Part shown: piece by piece, positions 54,435 through 63,907 of the stretch
Layout: every line of letters begins with the position of its first letter
Numbering within the stretch: position 1 is the stretch's first letter
From: Tessaracoccus massiliensis
GTDB taxonomy: Bacteria; Actinomycetota; Actinomycetes; Propionibacteriales; Propionibacteriaceae
Reading direction: 5' to 3'
Assembly (NCBI RefSeq): GCF_000826065.2
Contig: NZ_LN623538.1
Span: 1-64,000 of the forward strand
Length of the DNA stretch: 64,000 bases
Notes under the pieces: generated by a model
Database searches by the model: none
What the model was told of the DNA's origin: nothing
Seen by the model: the letters and a program-made list of their open reading frames with translations, nothing else
Translations under genes and position numbers: made by a program

Positions 54435-54890
54435 CTATCGCAGTTCGGGGCCTCCGAACATGACGATGTTGTTGAACACCCACTCGTTGGTCTGCGAGAA
54501 CACGTAGCCACCCTCTGGCTTCGCCGTGGCCCGGTAGACCGTCACAAACGTGTAGGAACGGCACCCGTCGCGACCGGTGCGCGCGGTGTCACACTCGGTC
54601 AGCCAGTTGCGCTGGTCCGTGGTGGCGGTCCATTCGCCGGTGTTGGCCAGCGGGTTGGCGCCCCAGGCCTCGCGGGTCATGTAGGGCAGGTAGGTGAGGT
54701 TGTTGAACGTCCAGCCGTCCTTGCGGACGAACTGACCGTTCTCGATCACCACGATGGTGGCCCAGATGTCGGTGCGGCACCGCTCGGTCTGCGAGTAGGG
54801 CTCGCAGGTGGTGTTCCAGTCACGACCGTTGAGGCCCTTGTGCAGGCCCGGCAGCGTGTACGGCGCGGTACGCACGTACTTCTTCACCGG
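54435..54890 (-). repeat. Duplicated C-terminal tail module of the GH35 protein
   Basis: After the Thr/Pro linker the last 145 or so residues contain two related units. The first has NGRDWNTTCEP, CRTDIWATIVV and GWTFNNLTYLP; the second has DQRNWLTECDT, CRSYTFVTVYR and EWVFNNIVMFG. Spacing of Cys, Trp and FNN is kept. It may anchor the enzyme to the cell surface; this is an inference from its position. Confidence 0.65.
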
Positions 54891-57800
54891 AGGCGTCGTG
54901 GGCTTCTGCGTCGGCGGGGTGGTCGGGTCGTCCGTGGGATCGACCGTCGGGGTCACCGTAGGATCCTCCGTCGGATCAACCGTCGGGGCTGGAGCGACCG
55001 TGAAGGTGAACGACGCCGTCGCCTGGTTGCCCGCGGCATCCTCCACAGTGACGGTCACGTTGGACGTGCCGGCCTCGGTGGGGGTGCCGGTGATGGCGCC
55101 CGTGGTGGGGTTGATCGACACGCCTGCCGGCAGGCCGGTGGCGCTCCAGGTGAACGGCCCGGTGCCGGTGACCGACGGCTGGATGGACACCGCGGTGCCC
55201 ACCTCGCCCGTCTGCGCACCGATGGTGCCCAGCGTCGGGGCGGCCGGGGTGGTCGCCTCGCCGGAGAGCTGGATCTCAGCGGCGCTGGACCATGCCTGGC
55301 CGGAGTTGGCGCTCGTGGAGACGAACTTCACGTAGCGCGCCTTCACCGGCTCGTCGAACTCGACGACCTCGGGACCGGTGCTCTGTCCGCCGAAGTTGCC
55401 CTCGGCGACCTTCGTGTAGGTCACCCCGGCCGGCTCGGCGTAGGCCACCTGGCGGAGTTCCTCGGCGGTGGGGGAGACGAAGTCGCCCTCCGTCGCCACG
55501 AACACCTGGTAGCCGTCGACCGTGCCGTTGCAGGCCGGCGGGTTGTTCGGGATGCCGCAGCCCGTGCGCGGGATGTACGTCAGCGACGAGACATCCTGCA
55601 CGGAACCCAGGTCGAGCACCACGTAGTGCGGGAACGGCGTGGTGCCGCCGCTCCAACGGCTGTGCCAGTGCGTGGCGGTGTTGCCGTCCGCAAGGGCGGT
55701 GATGTAGCCGTTCGAGCCACCTTCCTGAGGCTCGGCGGTGTTCCACGCCACGATGCCGTCGATCTGCAGCACACTCGGATCGGTCAGCCTGATGGCCTGA
55801 CTTGCCGAGGCCGTGCGACCCTCGGGGGTGCGCAGCTTGGCGGTGATGGTGCCGCTGGTGCCGCTGGCGGGGGCGGTCACCAGCACGGTGGCCGTATCGC
55901 CCGACGTGGTCTGCGTGGCAGGCGTCACCGTCCAGCCCTCAGGGGCGTCGACGGTGAGGGTGCTGCCGGCAGGTACGTTGGTCAGCGAGTAGGTGATCGT
56001 GCCGGTGGTGCCCCAGTCGAGCTCGGAGGGAGCCGAGGTGATGGCGATCACCGGGGTGGTGCGCACGCCCTCGAGGTACTCCGCCTGGTCGATGGCCGGG
56101 TAGGGCTCGAAATCGGCCGGGGCGCCCGTGGTGGAGTGCACCGGGACGAGACGGATCATGTTCGGGCCCTGGTCGACGTCCTTGGCGTCGACGGCGACCG
56201 CGATCTCGTTGGTGCCCATCGGGTCGACGAACCCGGCGGGGATGGTGAACGAGCTCTGCGGGCCGACGTCGCCGATGAACACGCCGATGTTCCAGCCGTT
56301 GACGTACAGGTCCACCTGGGAACCGTTGGTCCGGGTCTGGTGCGTGTTGCCGAAGTTGTCGACGTCGAGTTCGAGGCGCCACGCGGTGTCCTGGCCCTCG
56401 GGGACGTTGAGGTCGACCTCGGTGCGGTACCAGGCGACGCCGGGCTCGGTGGCCTTCATGGTGGTGGCCGGGGCCCAATCGGTGGTGTCGACGCCCGGCA
56501 GGTGCCAGCCCTCGCGCTCACCGATCTTGCCGCCCGTGTTGTACATGCCGCGCATCTGGTCGATCTGGCCGAACGGGTCAGCCGAGCCCAGGATCTTCCA
56601 GGTCTCCGTGCCGGCCTTCGAGCCCAGGGTGGCCTCGTACAGGCCGCGGTTCTGGCGCGACAGACCGTCGTCGGACCAGTCGAGGTTGAGGCCCAGGTTG
56701 TTGGCCAGGACCGTCACGACGACCTGCTCGCCGCCTGTGATGGCGCCCTCAGGCACCGGGACGGACTGAGTGCTGCCGTTGAGGGTGCGGGCGCCGGCGT
56801 ACTCGCCGTTGACCCACACCTGGAAGAAGCCGGGGTTCTTGCGCTGCGCGCCGAACGTGCCCGCGTTGCCGCGGAAGCTCAGCGTCTCGGGCGCCTCGTC
56901 GGCGGCGGTGTACTCGGCGCGGTACCACACGGATCCGTTGTGGAAGCCGTAGCGGTTCGAGTCGAGCACCACGCCGTTGCGGCCGGGGCCCTGGCGGTGC
57001 TGCAGGGGAGTGGTGGCGTTGGCCAGCACCCAGTCGGAGTCGTCGAAGTCGACGGCGACGGGCATCTCCTCGGCCTTCTTCACCCAGTCGAGCTGGGGCT
57101 CAGTCACGTCCACCGGGCCGGGGGCCGCCCCATTGGTCAGGGCGCCACCGTTCCAGGTGTAGGACGTGATGCCGGCGGGGAGGGTGACGGCCAGCGTGCC
57201 GGCCTCATCCATCGAACCGGTGATGTGCGCGACGGTGCCCTCGAACGTGACGGTGCGCACCAGGTACGCGCCCGAGACCTGGACCTTGTCGTTCACATCG
57301 CCACGGATGCCCTCGACCATCCAGGTGTCGGCCGCGTAGTCGCGGTCCATCACGCGCAGGATGAGCGTCTCGCCGTCGGCGCGGGTCACCGTGATGTCGA
57401 TCGGGGCGGCGCCGTGGGTGTAGTTGAGGCGCAGCTGCTGGGTGGCCGCGGTGTAGGTCTGCTGCACCGAGGCAGGAGCCTCCACCGTGTAGCCGGCAGG
57501 GAGGCGCAGCACGGTCTCTCCCGCGTCGCCGCTGTAGCCCACCAGCGTCTGGAGGGTGCCGTCGGCGGTGACGATGGGGGAGTCGAAGACCTGCGAGGTG
57601 GTGTACAGCATGTCGTGCACGCCGCCGATCTTCAGATCTGCGGTGAGCATGAGCGCGTCGCGGCCGTGGATGGTGAGCTTGGTGCCGGGCTCCTGCGGGA
57701 TGCGGGGCCAGGCGAGCTCGCCGGCCGGGGCCTCGGGCTCGGGCGCGGTGTCAGCGCTGTAGACGCGCACCGCGTCGACGGAGAAGTACGCGCCGCGGGG

Positions 57801-60014
57801 ATCGGTTGCGCCGTCGAAGAATTCACCGGTGTGGACCAAGCGGACGGTGTGCTCGCCGTCGGCCAGGTCGCGCTTGGAGAAGATCACCTGCTGGGGGATG
57901 GCGCCGGTGGTGACGACCTCCTCCGCGGTCTGGCCCACCTTGACGCCGTCGATGAAGACATCGGCCGGGCCGTGGTTTTCGGAGAAGGCCGCGAGCACCT
58001 CGAAGCCGGTGCCGGTGAAGGTGAACTCCACCGAGTCGCCGGCGGTGCGGGTGTAGGTCTCGTCGCCGTCGATGTTGCCGGCGGTCCAGGTGTGACCGGA
58101 GGCATGCGTCCAGCGGGCGGACTCGGTGCCGCCGGGGCGGAACGCCACCGGGGCGGGATCGAAGGTGAAGAAGTCCAGATCCGAGTTGTTGTACACCGTT
58201 GGCGCTGCGCTGGGGGCACCCAGCACGTTGATGGCGTCAATCGCGAAGGCCGTGCCGTTCGCGTTGGCGCCCGCCTGGCCCGTCAGGGTGATGACGGCGG
58301 TGTGGTTGCCGGCCGCCAGATCCGCCTTGGAGAACAGCGTCTGCTGGGCGGGCGCGTTCTGCTCGGTGTTGTAGGAGGCGTCCATCGTGACGGGGGCGCC
58401 GCCGTCGATGGAGATCGTCGCGGTGCCGTACTGCGGCGAGGTGGGCGCGATGACCTCAATGCCGGTGCCGTTGAAGGTGACCGTGGCGGTCGAGCCGGCG
58501 GTGGCGCTGCGGGTCAGGGTGCCCTTGTAGGCGGTGCCGTCTGCCACCTGGTTCCAGTTGGCCGAGTAGGAGATCCGCGCGGAGCGGTCGTCGTCGGTGA
58601 ACTGGTCGGTGATGACGCCGCCCTCCTCGCCGAGGTTCAGCGGGATGGCGAACGAGGTGGTGCTGGTGTCGTTGGAGTTGCCAAGGCGGGCGCCGATGAA
58701 GCGCACGCCGTTGCCGGTGACCGAATCCTCCAGGTCATCGGTGGCGACGCGCTGGTAGACGTTGGTGGCGCCGCCCTGCAGCTCAGCGGGCTGGATGCGG
58801 GGGGCCGGGTCCATCGAGCTCAACTGCGGGACGCCGCGCTGATAGTAGCCCAGCTCCTTCTGCACCGCGAGCTTTGGCGTGATCGTGCGGTCCTCGTCGA
58901 GCGCCGCACCGTAGTCGTAGCTGGTGAAGCCGGAGCCGGGAGCGCCGGTGTAGCCCCAGTTCGTGCCGCCGATGATCATGTAGTAGTTGAACGCGGTCAC
59001 GCCCTGGCCGATGTTGTTCATGCCCCACTGGCGCGTGAAGGCGGGATCGACGTAGGTCTTGCAGTGGTCGTTGTCCGTCCACGGGGCGCCCCACGGGGAG
59101 AACGCGCCGCCCTGGGCCTCGGTGATGAAGTTCGGGCTGTCCGGCGCGTAGCGGCGGAGGTTGGCCTCCTGGTCGCTGATCGTGCCGCGGGTCGCGTCGC
59201 AGGAGAAGCCCAGCGGGTACCAGTCGTAGGCGTAGAAATCGAGGCCGAGGTTCTCCACGTCGGAGAAGCGACCGCCCAGGCCATAGTCGTTGTGGAACAG
59301 CGGCACCGTGATGCCGTCGGCGCGGACGAACTCCGCCAGTTCCTTGAGGAACGCGCGGCGGGGCTCATTGTCGGCGATCAGTTCGTTCTCCACCTGGTAC
59401 ATGACGATGGAGCCACCGCCGTCGGTGACCTGGTGCTCGCGCGCGATGTCGTTGAACGCGGCCAGCCATTCCTTGGAGGGCTCGAGCACGGACGGGTCGG
59501 TGCCGCGGAGACTGTCGGCGGACTTGTTGGAGAAGTAGGCGGGGAGGCCACCCATGGAGATCTCAGCGTTGACGTACGGGCCAGGGCGGGCGATGACGTA
59601 CAGGCCCTCCTCAGCGGCCAGCGTCAGCAGCCTGTCAAGGTCGCGGGGGCCGGTGAAGTCGAACTCGCCGCCCTCTTCGCTCTGGTGCAGACCCCAGAAG
59701 AAGTACAGCGACACGGCGTTGAAGCCGGCGGCGCGGAGCTTCTGGAACACATCCCGCCAGCCGTCCTCGTGCGGGACGCGCCAGTGATGCAACTCGCCGG
59801 ACCAGATGACGAGACGCTCGCCGTCGACCATGTAGGAGTTCTTGTCCCACGTGACGGTGTGGGGCTGGCCGTCGTTGCCGGGGAACGTGATCTTGTTCCC
59901 CTGATAGGCCGGCGGGTCGACGGCTTGTGCCGACCCCGGTGAGATGAAACCGGTGATTGACAGGGCAATCACCGCGAAGATGGCCAAAAGCCGTCTTGAC
60001 AAGGTGTTGAACAC
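54435..60014 (-). CDS. Secreted multidomain GH35 beta-galactosidase, 1859 aa
   Basis: A secreted GH35 enzyme. The GTG at 60014 has GGAAGG upstream; the signal peptide ends at about residue 31 (GSAQA). The catalytic barrel (about 40-370) has GPYVNAEISMGG, the acid/base motif YQVENEL (E209-N-E211) and a likely nucleophile in NFITEAQGG (E299). Then follow two similar carbohydrate-binding-like domains, jelly-roll GH35 domains, a NEW3-like domain, an F5/8C domain (TATHWHSRWSGG, HYVVLDLG), a putative Ig domain, a Thr/Pro/Asp linker, and two copies of a Cys-containing tail module. There is no LPXTG. It is convergent with the sugar ABC operon. Confidence 0.9.
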   Translation of the reverse strand: MFNTLSRRLLAIFAVIALSITGFISPGSAQAVDPPAYQGNKITFPGNDGQPHTVTWDKNSYMVDGERLVIWSGELHHWRVPHEDGWRDVFQKLRAAGFNAVSLYFFWGLHQSEEGGEFDFTGPRDLDRLLTLAAEEGLYVIARPGPYVNAEISMGGLPAYFSNKSADSLRGTDPSVLEPSKEWLAAFNDIAREHQVTDGGGSIVMYQVENELIADNEPRRAFLKELAEFVRADGITVPLFHNDYGLGGRFSDVENLGLDFYAYDWYPLGFSCDATRGTISDQEANLRRYAPDSPNFITEAQGGAFSPWGAPWTDNDHCKTYVDPAFTRQWGMNNIGQGVTAFNYYMIIGGTNWGYTGAPGSGFTSYDYGAALDEDRTITPKLAVQKELGYYQRGVPQLSSMDPAPRIQPAELQGGATNVYQRVATDDLEDSVTGNGVRFIGARLGNSNDTSTTSFAIPLNLGEEGGVITDQFTDDDRSARISYSANWNQVADGTAYKGTLTRSATAGSTATVTFNGTGIEVIAPTSPQYGTATISIDGGAPVTMDASYNTEQNAPAQQTLFSKADLAAGNHTAVITLTGQAGANANGTAFAIDAINVLGAPSAAPTVYNNSDLDFFTFDPAPVAFRPGGTESARWTHASGHTWTAGNIDGDETYTRTAGDSVEFTFTGTGFEVLAAFSENHGPADVFIDGVKVGQTAEEVVTTGAIPQQVIFSKRDLADGEHTVRLVHTGEFFDGATDPRGAYFSVDAVRVYSADTAPEPEAPAGELAWPRIPQEPGTKLTIHGRDALMLTADLKIGGVHDMLYTTSQVFDSPIVTADGTLQTLVGYSGDAGETVLRLPAGYTVEAPASVQQTYTAATQQLRLNYTHGAAPIDITVTRADGETLILRVMDRDYAADTWMVEGIRGDVNDKVQVSGAYLVRTVTFEGTVAHITGSMDEAGTLAVTLPAGITSYTWNGGALTNGAAPGPVDVTEPQLDWVKKAEEMPVAVDFDDSDWVLANATTPLQHRQGPGRNGVVLDSNRYGFHNGSVWYRAEYTAADEAPETLSFRGNAGTFGAQRKNPGFFQVWVNGEYAGARTLNGSTQSVPVPEGAITGGEQVVVTVLANNLGLNLDWSDDGLSRQNRGLYEATLGSKAGTETWKILGSADPFGQIDQMRGMYNTGGKIGEREGWHLPGVDTTDWAPATTMKATEPGVAWYRTEVDLNVPEGQDTAWRLELDVDNFGNTHQTRTNGSQVDLYVNGWNIGVFIGDVGPQSSFTIPAGFVDPMGTNEIAVAVDAKDVDQGPNMIRLVPVHSTTGAPADFEPYPAIDQAEYLEGVRTTPVIAITSAPSELDWGTTGTITYSLTNVPAGSTLTVDAPEGWTVTPATQTTSGDTATVLVTAPASGTSGTITAKLRTPEGRTASASQAIRLTDPSVLQIDGIVAWNTAEPQEGGSNGYITALADGNTATHWHSRWSGGTTPFPHYVVLDLGSVQDVSSLTYIPRTGCGIPNNPPACNGTVDGYQVFVATEGDFVSPTAEELRQVAYAEPAGVTYTKVAEGNFGGQSTGPEVVEFDEPVKARYVKFVSTSANSGQAWSSAAEIQLSGEATTPAAPTLGTIGAQTGEVGTAVSIQPSVTGTGPFTWSATGLPAGVSINPTTGAITGTPTEAGTSNVTVTVEDAAGNQATASFTFTVAPAPTVDPTEDPTVTPTVDPTDDPTTPPTQKPTTPPVKKYVRTAPYTLPGLHKGLNGRDWNTTCEPYSQTERCRTDIWATIVVIENGQFVRKDGWTFNNLTYLPYMTREAWGANPLANTGEWTATTDQRNWLTECDTARTGRDGCRSYTFVTVYRATAKPEGGYVFSQTNEWVFNNIVMFGGPELR

Positions 60015-60129
60015 GCTGAGACCTTCCGTGCGACAGTGCAGGTGAACTGAGTCTGTCAAGTCACGGGCCCCGAGGCAAGGAAACCTCCGGTTCAATCATG
60101 CGGTGTGGTCGCTTGCCGCCCGAGCCCGC

Positions 60130-60792
60130 TCAGCTGTCGACGGTAGCGCTGGCCACTTGTGTCCAGTCGGCGTCCTGCACAAGCATCCTGGGCTGCTTCG
60201 ACTCGGGATCCGCTGAGACCTCCACCCGGCCGACCGTCGTCAGGTCGAGATCCTTCATGAGGTCATCGAACGCGGCTGCCACATAATCTGGCGACAGCGC
60301 GTCAACCCTGAAGGGCTGCTCCTGCTCAGCCTCGTGAGGCTCATGTGGGAGACGGTGCCCTCGGACACGCAGGTGGAGTGGGTCGTCACCACTTCCGGCG
60401 CCAATGCCCACACCTCGACGTGAGCCTCCCCGTCACATCCCTCGACGAGGGTGACGGCCCGGTGGAGGGAGTCCTCGAGAGGGAAGTCGCGCCCCAGAAC
60501 CGACAGCGGCTGCGCCGTGTCAGCGACGGGGCTGAAACGCGTCTCATCGGGATCGGCGGTGCGATAAACGTCGCGTTGTTCCACCGGCCGACCCGAGAAC
60601 ACAGTGACCGCAGCCGGGGTGATGCGGTAGCCGGCCACGGTGTGGCGTCGCTGATTGCCTCTGCCAGACGCGCTGAGGCCGCTTCAAGGGGTGGCTCAGG
60701 CGCCTGGGTGCACCCCGCGCCGAGCGCAACCGCGTCAGTCAGTCCCAGCAGTAGGCGTACCGATGGAGCCGGGCGTTACCCGAAGTACTCAT
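60130..60792 (-). pseudogene. Lipoprotein-like gene with several frameshifts
   Basis: Three frames make up one apparent protein. ATG 60792 (overlapping the end of the WXG-type gene) starts MSTSGNARLHR; a second frame gives RLLLGLTDAVALGAGCTQAP, a lipobox-like signal; a third gives YRITPAAVTVFSGRPVEQRDVYRTAD and SVLGRDFPLEDSLHRAVTLVEGCDG; the last returns FRVDALSPDYVAAAFDDLMKD to ADWTQVASATVDS. No intact reading exists. It probably belonged to the WXG-type cassette as its lipoprotein partner. Sequencing indels are an alternative. Confidence 0.6.
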
Positions 60793-61991
60793 TGAACATT
60801 GCGTCGGCCTGGCCAGCGGAGGAGGCCTCATTGTCGATGTAGTTGCGGATAGTGGTGCGTAGGGCCACCACCATGTCCTCCGCGGCGGTGTGTCCACCGG
60901 CGATGGCTGTTTCGAGCCTATCCGCGAGGGAGTTGATGGCTGATGACTGCGCGGCTGTGACGTGCGGCATGTCAATCATCTGCACGGGCAGATCTGAGGT
61001 CGACTTGGCCTTGGTCTCCAGTGCGCCCATCTCGGTGGCGATATCGTCCCAGTAATCGATGTGCGTCTTGAACCACTCCACATCCGTGCGCAATTCGTCG
61101 TCGGAGGGGTTGCCGGGGTTGTCCAGGTTCCGGCCGGAGCCTCCTGGGCCTGTCCATTCGCCACCGGGGCCGATGTTGATCAGATCGTTTTCCAGCAGTC
61201 CGACATTGATGACAGTGTCGATGGCGGAGGAGAGCTCGCGACCCTGCTCCTTGACGCGGTCGAAGAAGAGGGTGCGCTGCCGCTGGATGGCGTCGACGAC
61301 TCCTTTGGCGGCGCTGATGAAGCCATCGATCTTCGAGTAGTTCTGGATCAAGTCCTGGACCATGTCGATAGATGTCCTGCTGCTCGATCGCAAGATCGCT
61401 CAGGTTGCCCATGGTGGTGGTGATGTTCGTCAGGAAGCTGGAGGTGTTGGTTACCATGTCCCCCACGAGGCCGCGGGCCGCGCCCGCGCGGCGGTTCTGG
61501 GTGCCCACGACACTGTTGAACTCATTCGCGCTGGAACCCAGCCAGGAGTCTCCCGCAGCCTGGACCTCTTCCATGTTGGCCGGGTAGTAGATGGCGGAGA
61601 AGTCGGCGTGGACGCCGAACCAGTCGATGAGGAAGTCGCCGATGTCATCGGGGATCCTAGCCAGTTTGTCCGCACGCGTGCCCTGCTCGTCGTCGGTGGT
61701 GTTGTACTCGGTGCGGGCGGACTCGATGTGCTCCATGGCCTCGCCCTGACGCGTGTGGTCTTTGCCACGGATGTTGTGCCAGAACTTGTCGAACCCGCTG
61801 GGCTCTTCCTCGCTGTAGTAGCCGCCCGAGGGGCAGAACGGCCACGATTCACAGGAGTACTCCTTGAAGTCCCCGACGAGGCCTTGGGCGGCGTCAAGTT
61901 CCGCGAGCACCAGTTCCGCTTGGAGCTCGTAGGCGTCAGTCAGGTCTTCTGTCATCTGTCTGATGAGATCAATGGTGTCTTGGGGGCTCAT
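60776..61991 (-). pseudogene. WXG-type secreted protein, one frameshift
   Basis: About 405 codons. The first frame from ATG 61991 has helical segments, a CESWPFCPSGGYYSEEEPSG insert and the WXG-like element SWLGSSANEFNSVV. At about 61360-61375 the frame shifts by one (EQQDI to IDMVQDLIQNYSKI). The second frame continues with helices, a Gly-rich loop and ends EYFG at 60776. A single extra T would explain it. ESX/WXG substrates normally lack a signal peptide, as here. The upstream gene lies 17 bp away. Confidence 0.7.
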
Positions 61992-62008
61992 GGTTCACTA
62001 CCTCCGGG

Positions 62009-62560
62009 TCACGATGCGATGAAATGTTGGCGGGCGGCGGCGAAGTGGCCGCGGGCTTCAGCGATGTCGGTATCAACTTGGGGCGCGGCGGCCAGCGGTC
62101 GGGGCAGAATGGCGAGGATGGTGTCGCACAGCTCCTGCAGCGACGCCTCCTGCGCCCATTCGGGGTTGAGATACACGGCGTTGAAACGGCCTCCGACGGT
62201 GGAGACGTTGACACGGTTGCCGGCGTCCTCGTGACGCTCCTCGCGCGTGCGCTCGACTTCGCCGGCCTTCAGCCTGGCGAGGTAGCGACGCATGGCCTGA
62301 CGTCCGCGGCGCATGTCTTCGAGGTAGGAGGCTACCGCGTTGATCGGCAACTCCCGGTGAGGTGTCTCTTCGACCGCGTCAGTGCGTGGGGAAACTCGGG
62401 GCGGTAGGGCCTCCCCGATGAGTTGAGACAACTGTTCAGCGAGTGCTGCGGGTTCGAATCGGTTTCTCCATTGGCTGGAGATCCGTGGCGATTCCACAGA
62501 GCCGTTCTCGACGTGGATCGCGATGGTCCCTGTGGGGTCTTCGAGCTGCTGATCGTTCAC
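62009..62560 (-). CDS. YbaB/EbfC-like protein of the WXG-type cassette, 183 aa
   Basis: A 183-aa protein whose C-terminal two thirds resemble the YbaB/EbfC-like proteins that accompany WXG-type genes in actinobacteria: a helix (ASYLEDMRRGRQAMRRYLARLK), a beta-hairpin (VNVSTVGGRFNAVYLNPEW) and a helix (SLQELCDTILAIL). The N-terminus is Asp/Glu-rich and poorly conserved. It is first in a cassette with the WXG-type gene (17 bp downstream) and the broken lipoprotein gene. Similarity is judged by eye only. Confidence 0.6.
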   Translation of the reverse strand: MNDQQLEDPTGTIAIHVENGSVESPRISSQWRNRFEPAALAEQLSQLIGEALPPRVSPRTDAVEETPHRELPINAVASYLEDMRRGRQAMRRYLARLKAGEVERTREERHEDAGNRVNVSTVGGRFNAVYLNPEWAQEASLQELCDTILAILPRPLAAAPQVDTDIAEARGHFAAARQHFIAS

Positions 62561-62641
62561 ACTTCCTCCTAGCTGAGAACTCTAGAGGGCAGCGAGGTCA
62601 CGGGCTCTAGGCCCAGATGCTCACATGGTTGCCGAGGTGCG

Positions 62642-63907
62642 TCAGCGTCGGAAGGTCGGCTTGCCGCGCAGGAAGGTGGCCTCCACGGGGTCCGGGAGCG
62701 TACGGCCGTCGTACGGGTTGTTCCGGCTCAGGGACTTCGACCCGGTCTTGTCCACCTCCGCGGTGCGATCCGGGTGGATGAGCACAACGTTGGCGGGTTC
62801 GCCGACAGTGAGGGGGCGGCCCTGGCCGGACAGCGAGGCGAGGCGGGCCGGCGCGTGGCTCATCCGCTCGGCCACCTGTTCCCAGGTGAGGCGGCCCGGC
62901 TTCACCATGGTCTCGATGACCACGGACAGCGCCTGCTCCAGGCCCAGCATGCCGGGCTTGGCGTCGACGAAGGCGTGGTCCTTGTCCTGCGGGGCGTGCG
63001 GCGCATGATCGGTGCCCACCATGTCGATGGTGCCGTCCTCGAGCGCGGCGCGGAGCGCCTCGATGTGTTCGGGGGTGCGCAGGGGCGGGTTGACCTTGTA
63101 GACGGTGTCGTAGCCGGTCAACTCCTCCGTGCCCAGCAGGAGATGGTGCGGGGTGACCTCGGCGGTGATGTTGATGCCGCGGGACTTCGCCCAGCGCACC
63201 ACCTCGACGCCCTCTGCGGAGGTGATGTGGCACACGTGCAGCCTGGAACCGGTGGCCTCGGCGAGCATGGCGTCGCGGGCGATGATCGTGGCCTCGGCCA
63301 CAGGCGGCCAACCGGCCAGGCCGAGGCGACCCGAGAGTTCGCCCTCGTGGCAGCAGGCGCCGGGGCCGGCCAGGAACGCGTCCTGCGAGTGCTGCGCGAT
63401 GACGCCACCGAACGGGGCCACCCATTCGAGGGCGCGGCGCATGAGTTGCGGGTTCATCACGCACATGCCGTCGTCGGAGAACATCGTCACGCCGGCTCCG
63501 GAGCGGTGCATCAGGCCGAGTTCGGAGAGTTCCTCGCCCTTGAGTCCCTTGGTGATGGCGCCGATGACGACGACGTCGACGAGGCCGGCCCGGCGGCCCA
63601 ACGCATGGACGTGCTCGGCTTTCTCCGCGGTGTCGGTGACCGGCTGGGTGTTGGCCATGGCGCACACCGCGGTGAACCCACCACGGGCCGCGGCCTCGGA
63701 GCCGCTCTGCACCGTCTCGGCGTCCTCGCGGCCGGGCTCGCGCAGGTGCGTGTGGGGATCGACCAGTCCCGGCAGGGCGATGAGGCCGTCGCAGTCGATG
63801 ACCTCGGCGTCGGCGGGGGCGTCCTCGGCGAGCACGCCGTCGACAAGGTGCAGATCCGTGCGCGTGCCGTCGGGCAGTTGCACTCCTCGAAGCGTGGTGG
63901 CGGTCAT
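62642..63907 (-). CDS. pyrC: Dihydroorotase, class I
   Basis: A 421-aa zinc amidohydrolase for the third step of pyrimidine synthesis. Metal motif DPHTHLREPG (about residues 51-60), VTMFSDDG, IAQHSQD, HVCHITSAEGV, and MVGTDHAPHAPQDK carry the His and Asp ligands. Start ATG at 63907 lies one base from the pyrB stop (TAGATG), the usual pyrB-pyrC order. Confidence 0.96.
   Translation of the reverse strand: MTATTLRGVQLPDGTRTDLHLVDGVLAEDAPADAEVIDCDGLIALPGLVDPHTHLREPGREDAETVQSGSEAAARGGFTAVCAMANTQPVTDTAEKAEHVHALGRRAGLVDVVVIGAITKGLKGEELSELGLMHRSGAGVTMFSDDGMCVMNPQLMRRALEWVAPFGGVIAQHSQDAFLAGPGACCHEGELSGRLGLAGWPPVAEATIIARDAMLAEATGSRLHVCHITSAEGVEVVRWAKSRGINITAEVTPHHLLLGTEELTGYDTVYKVNPPLRTPEHIEALRAALEDGTIDMVGTDHAPHAPQDKDHAFVDAKPGMLGLEQALSVVIETMVKPGRLTWEQVAERMSHAPARLASLSGQGRPLTVGEPANVVLIHPDRTAEVDKTGSKSLSRNNPYDGRTLPDPVEATFLRGKPTFRR

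Noticed and set aside
54360-59942. A 1860-codon open frame on the plus strand
   Set aside because: It is exactly antisense to the GH35 gene, has biased low-complexity composition (Gly, Val, Arg, His) and no recognisable domain. High-GC codon use on the minus strand explains it.
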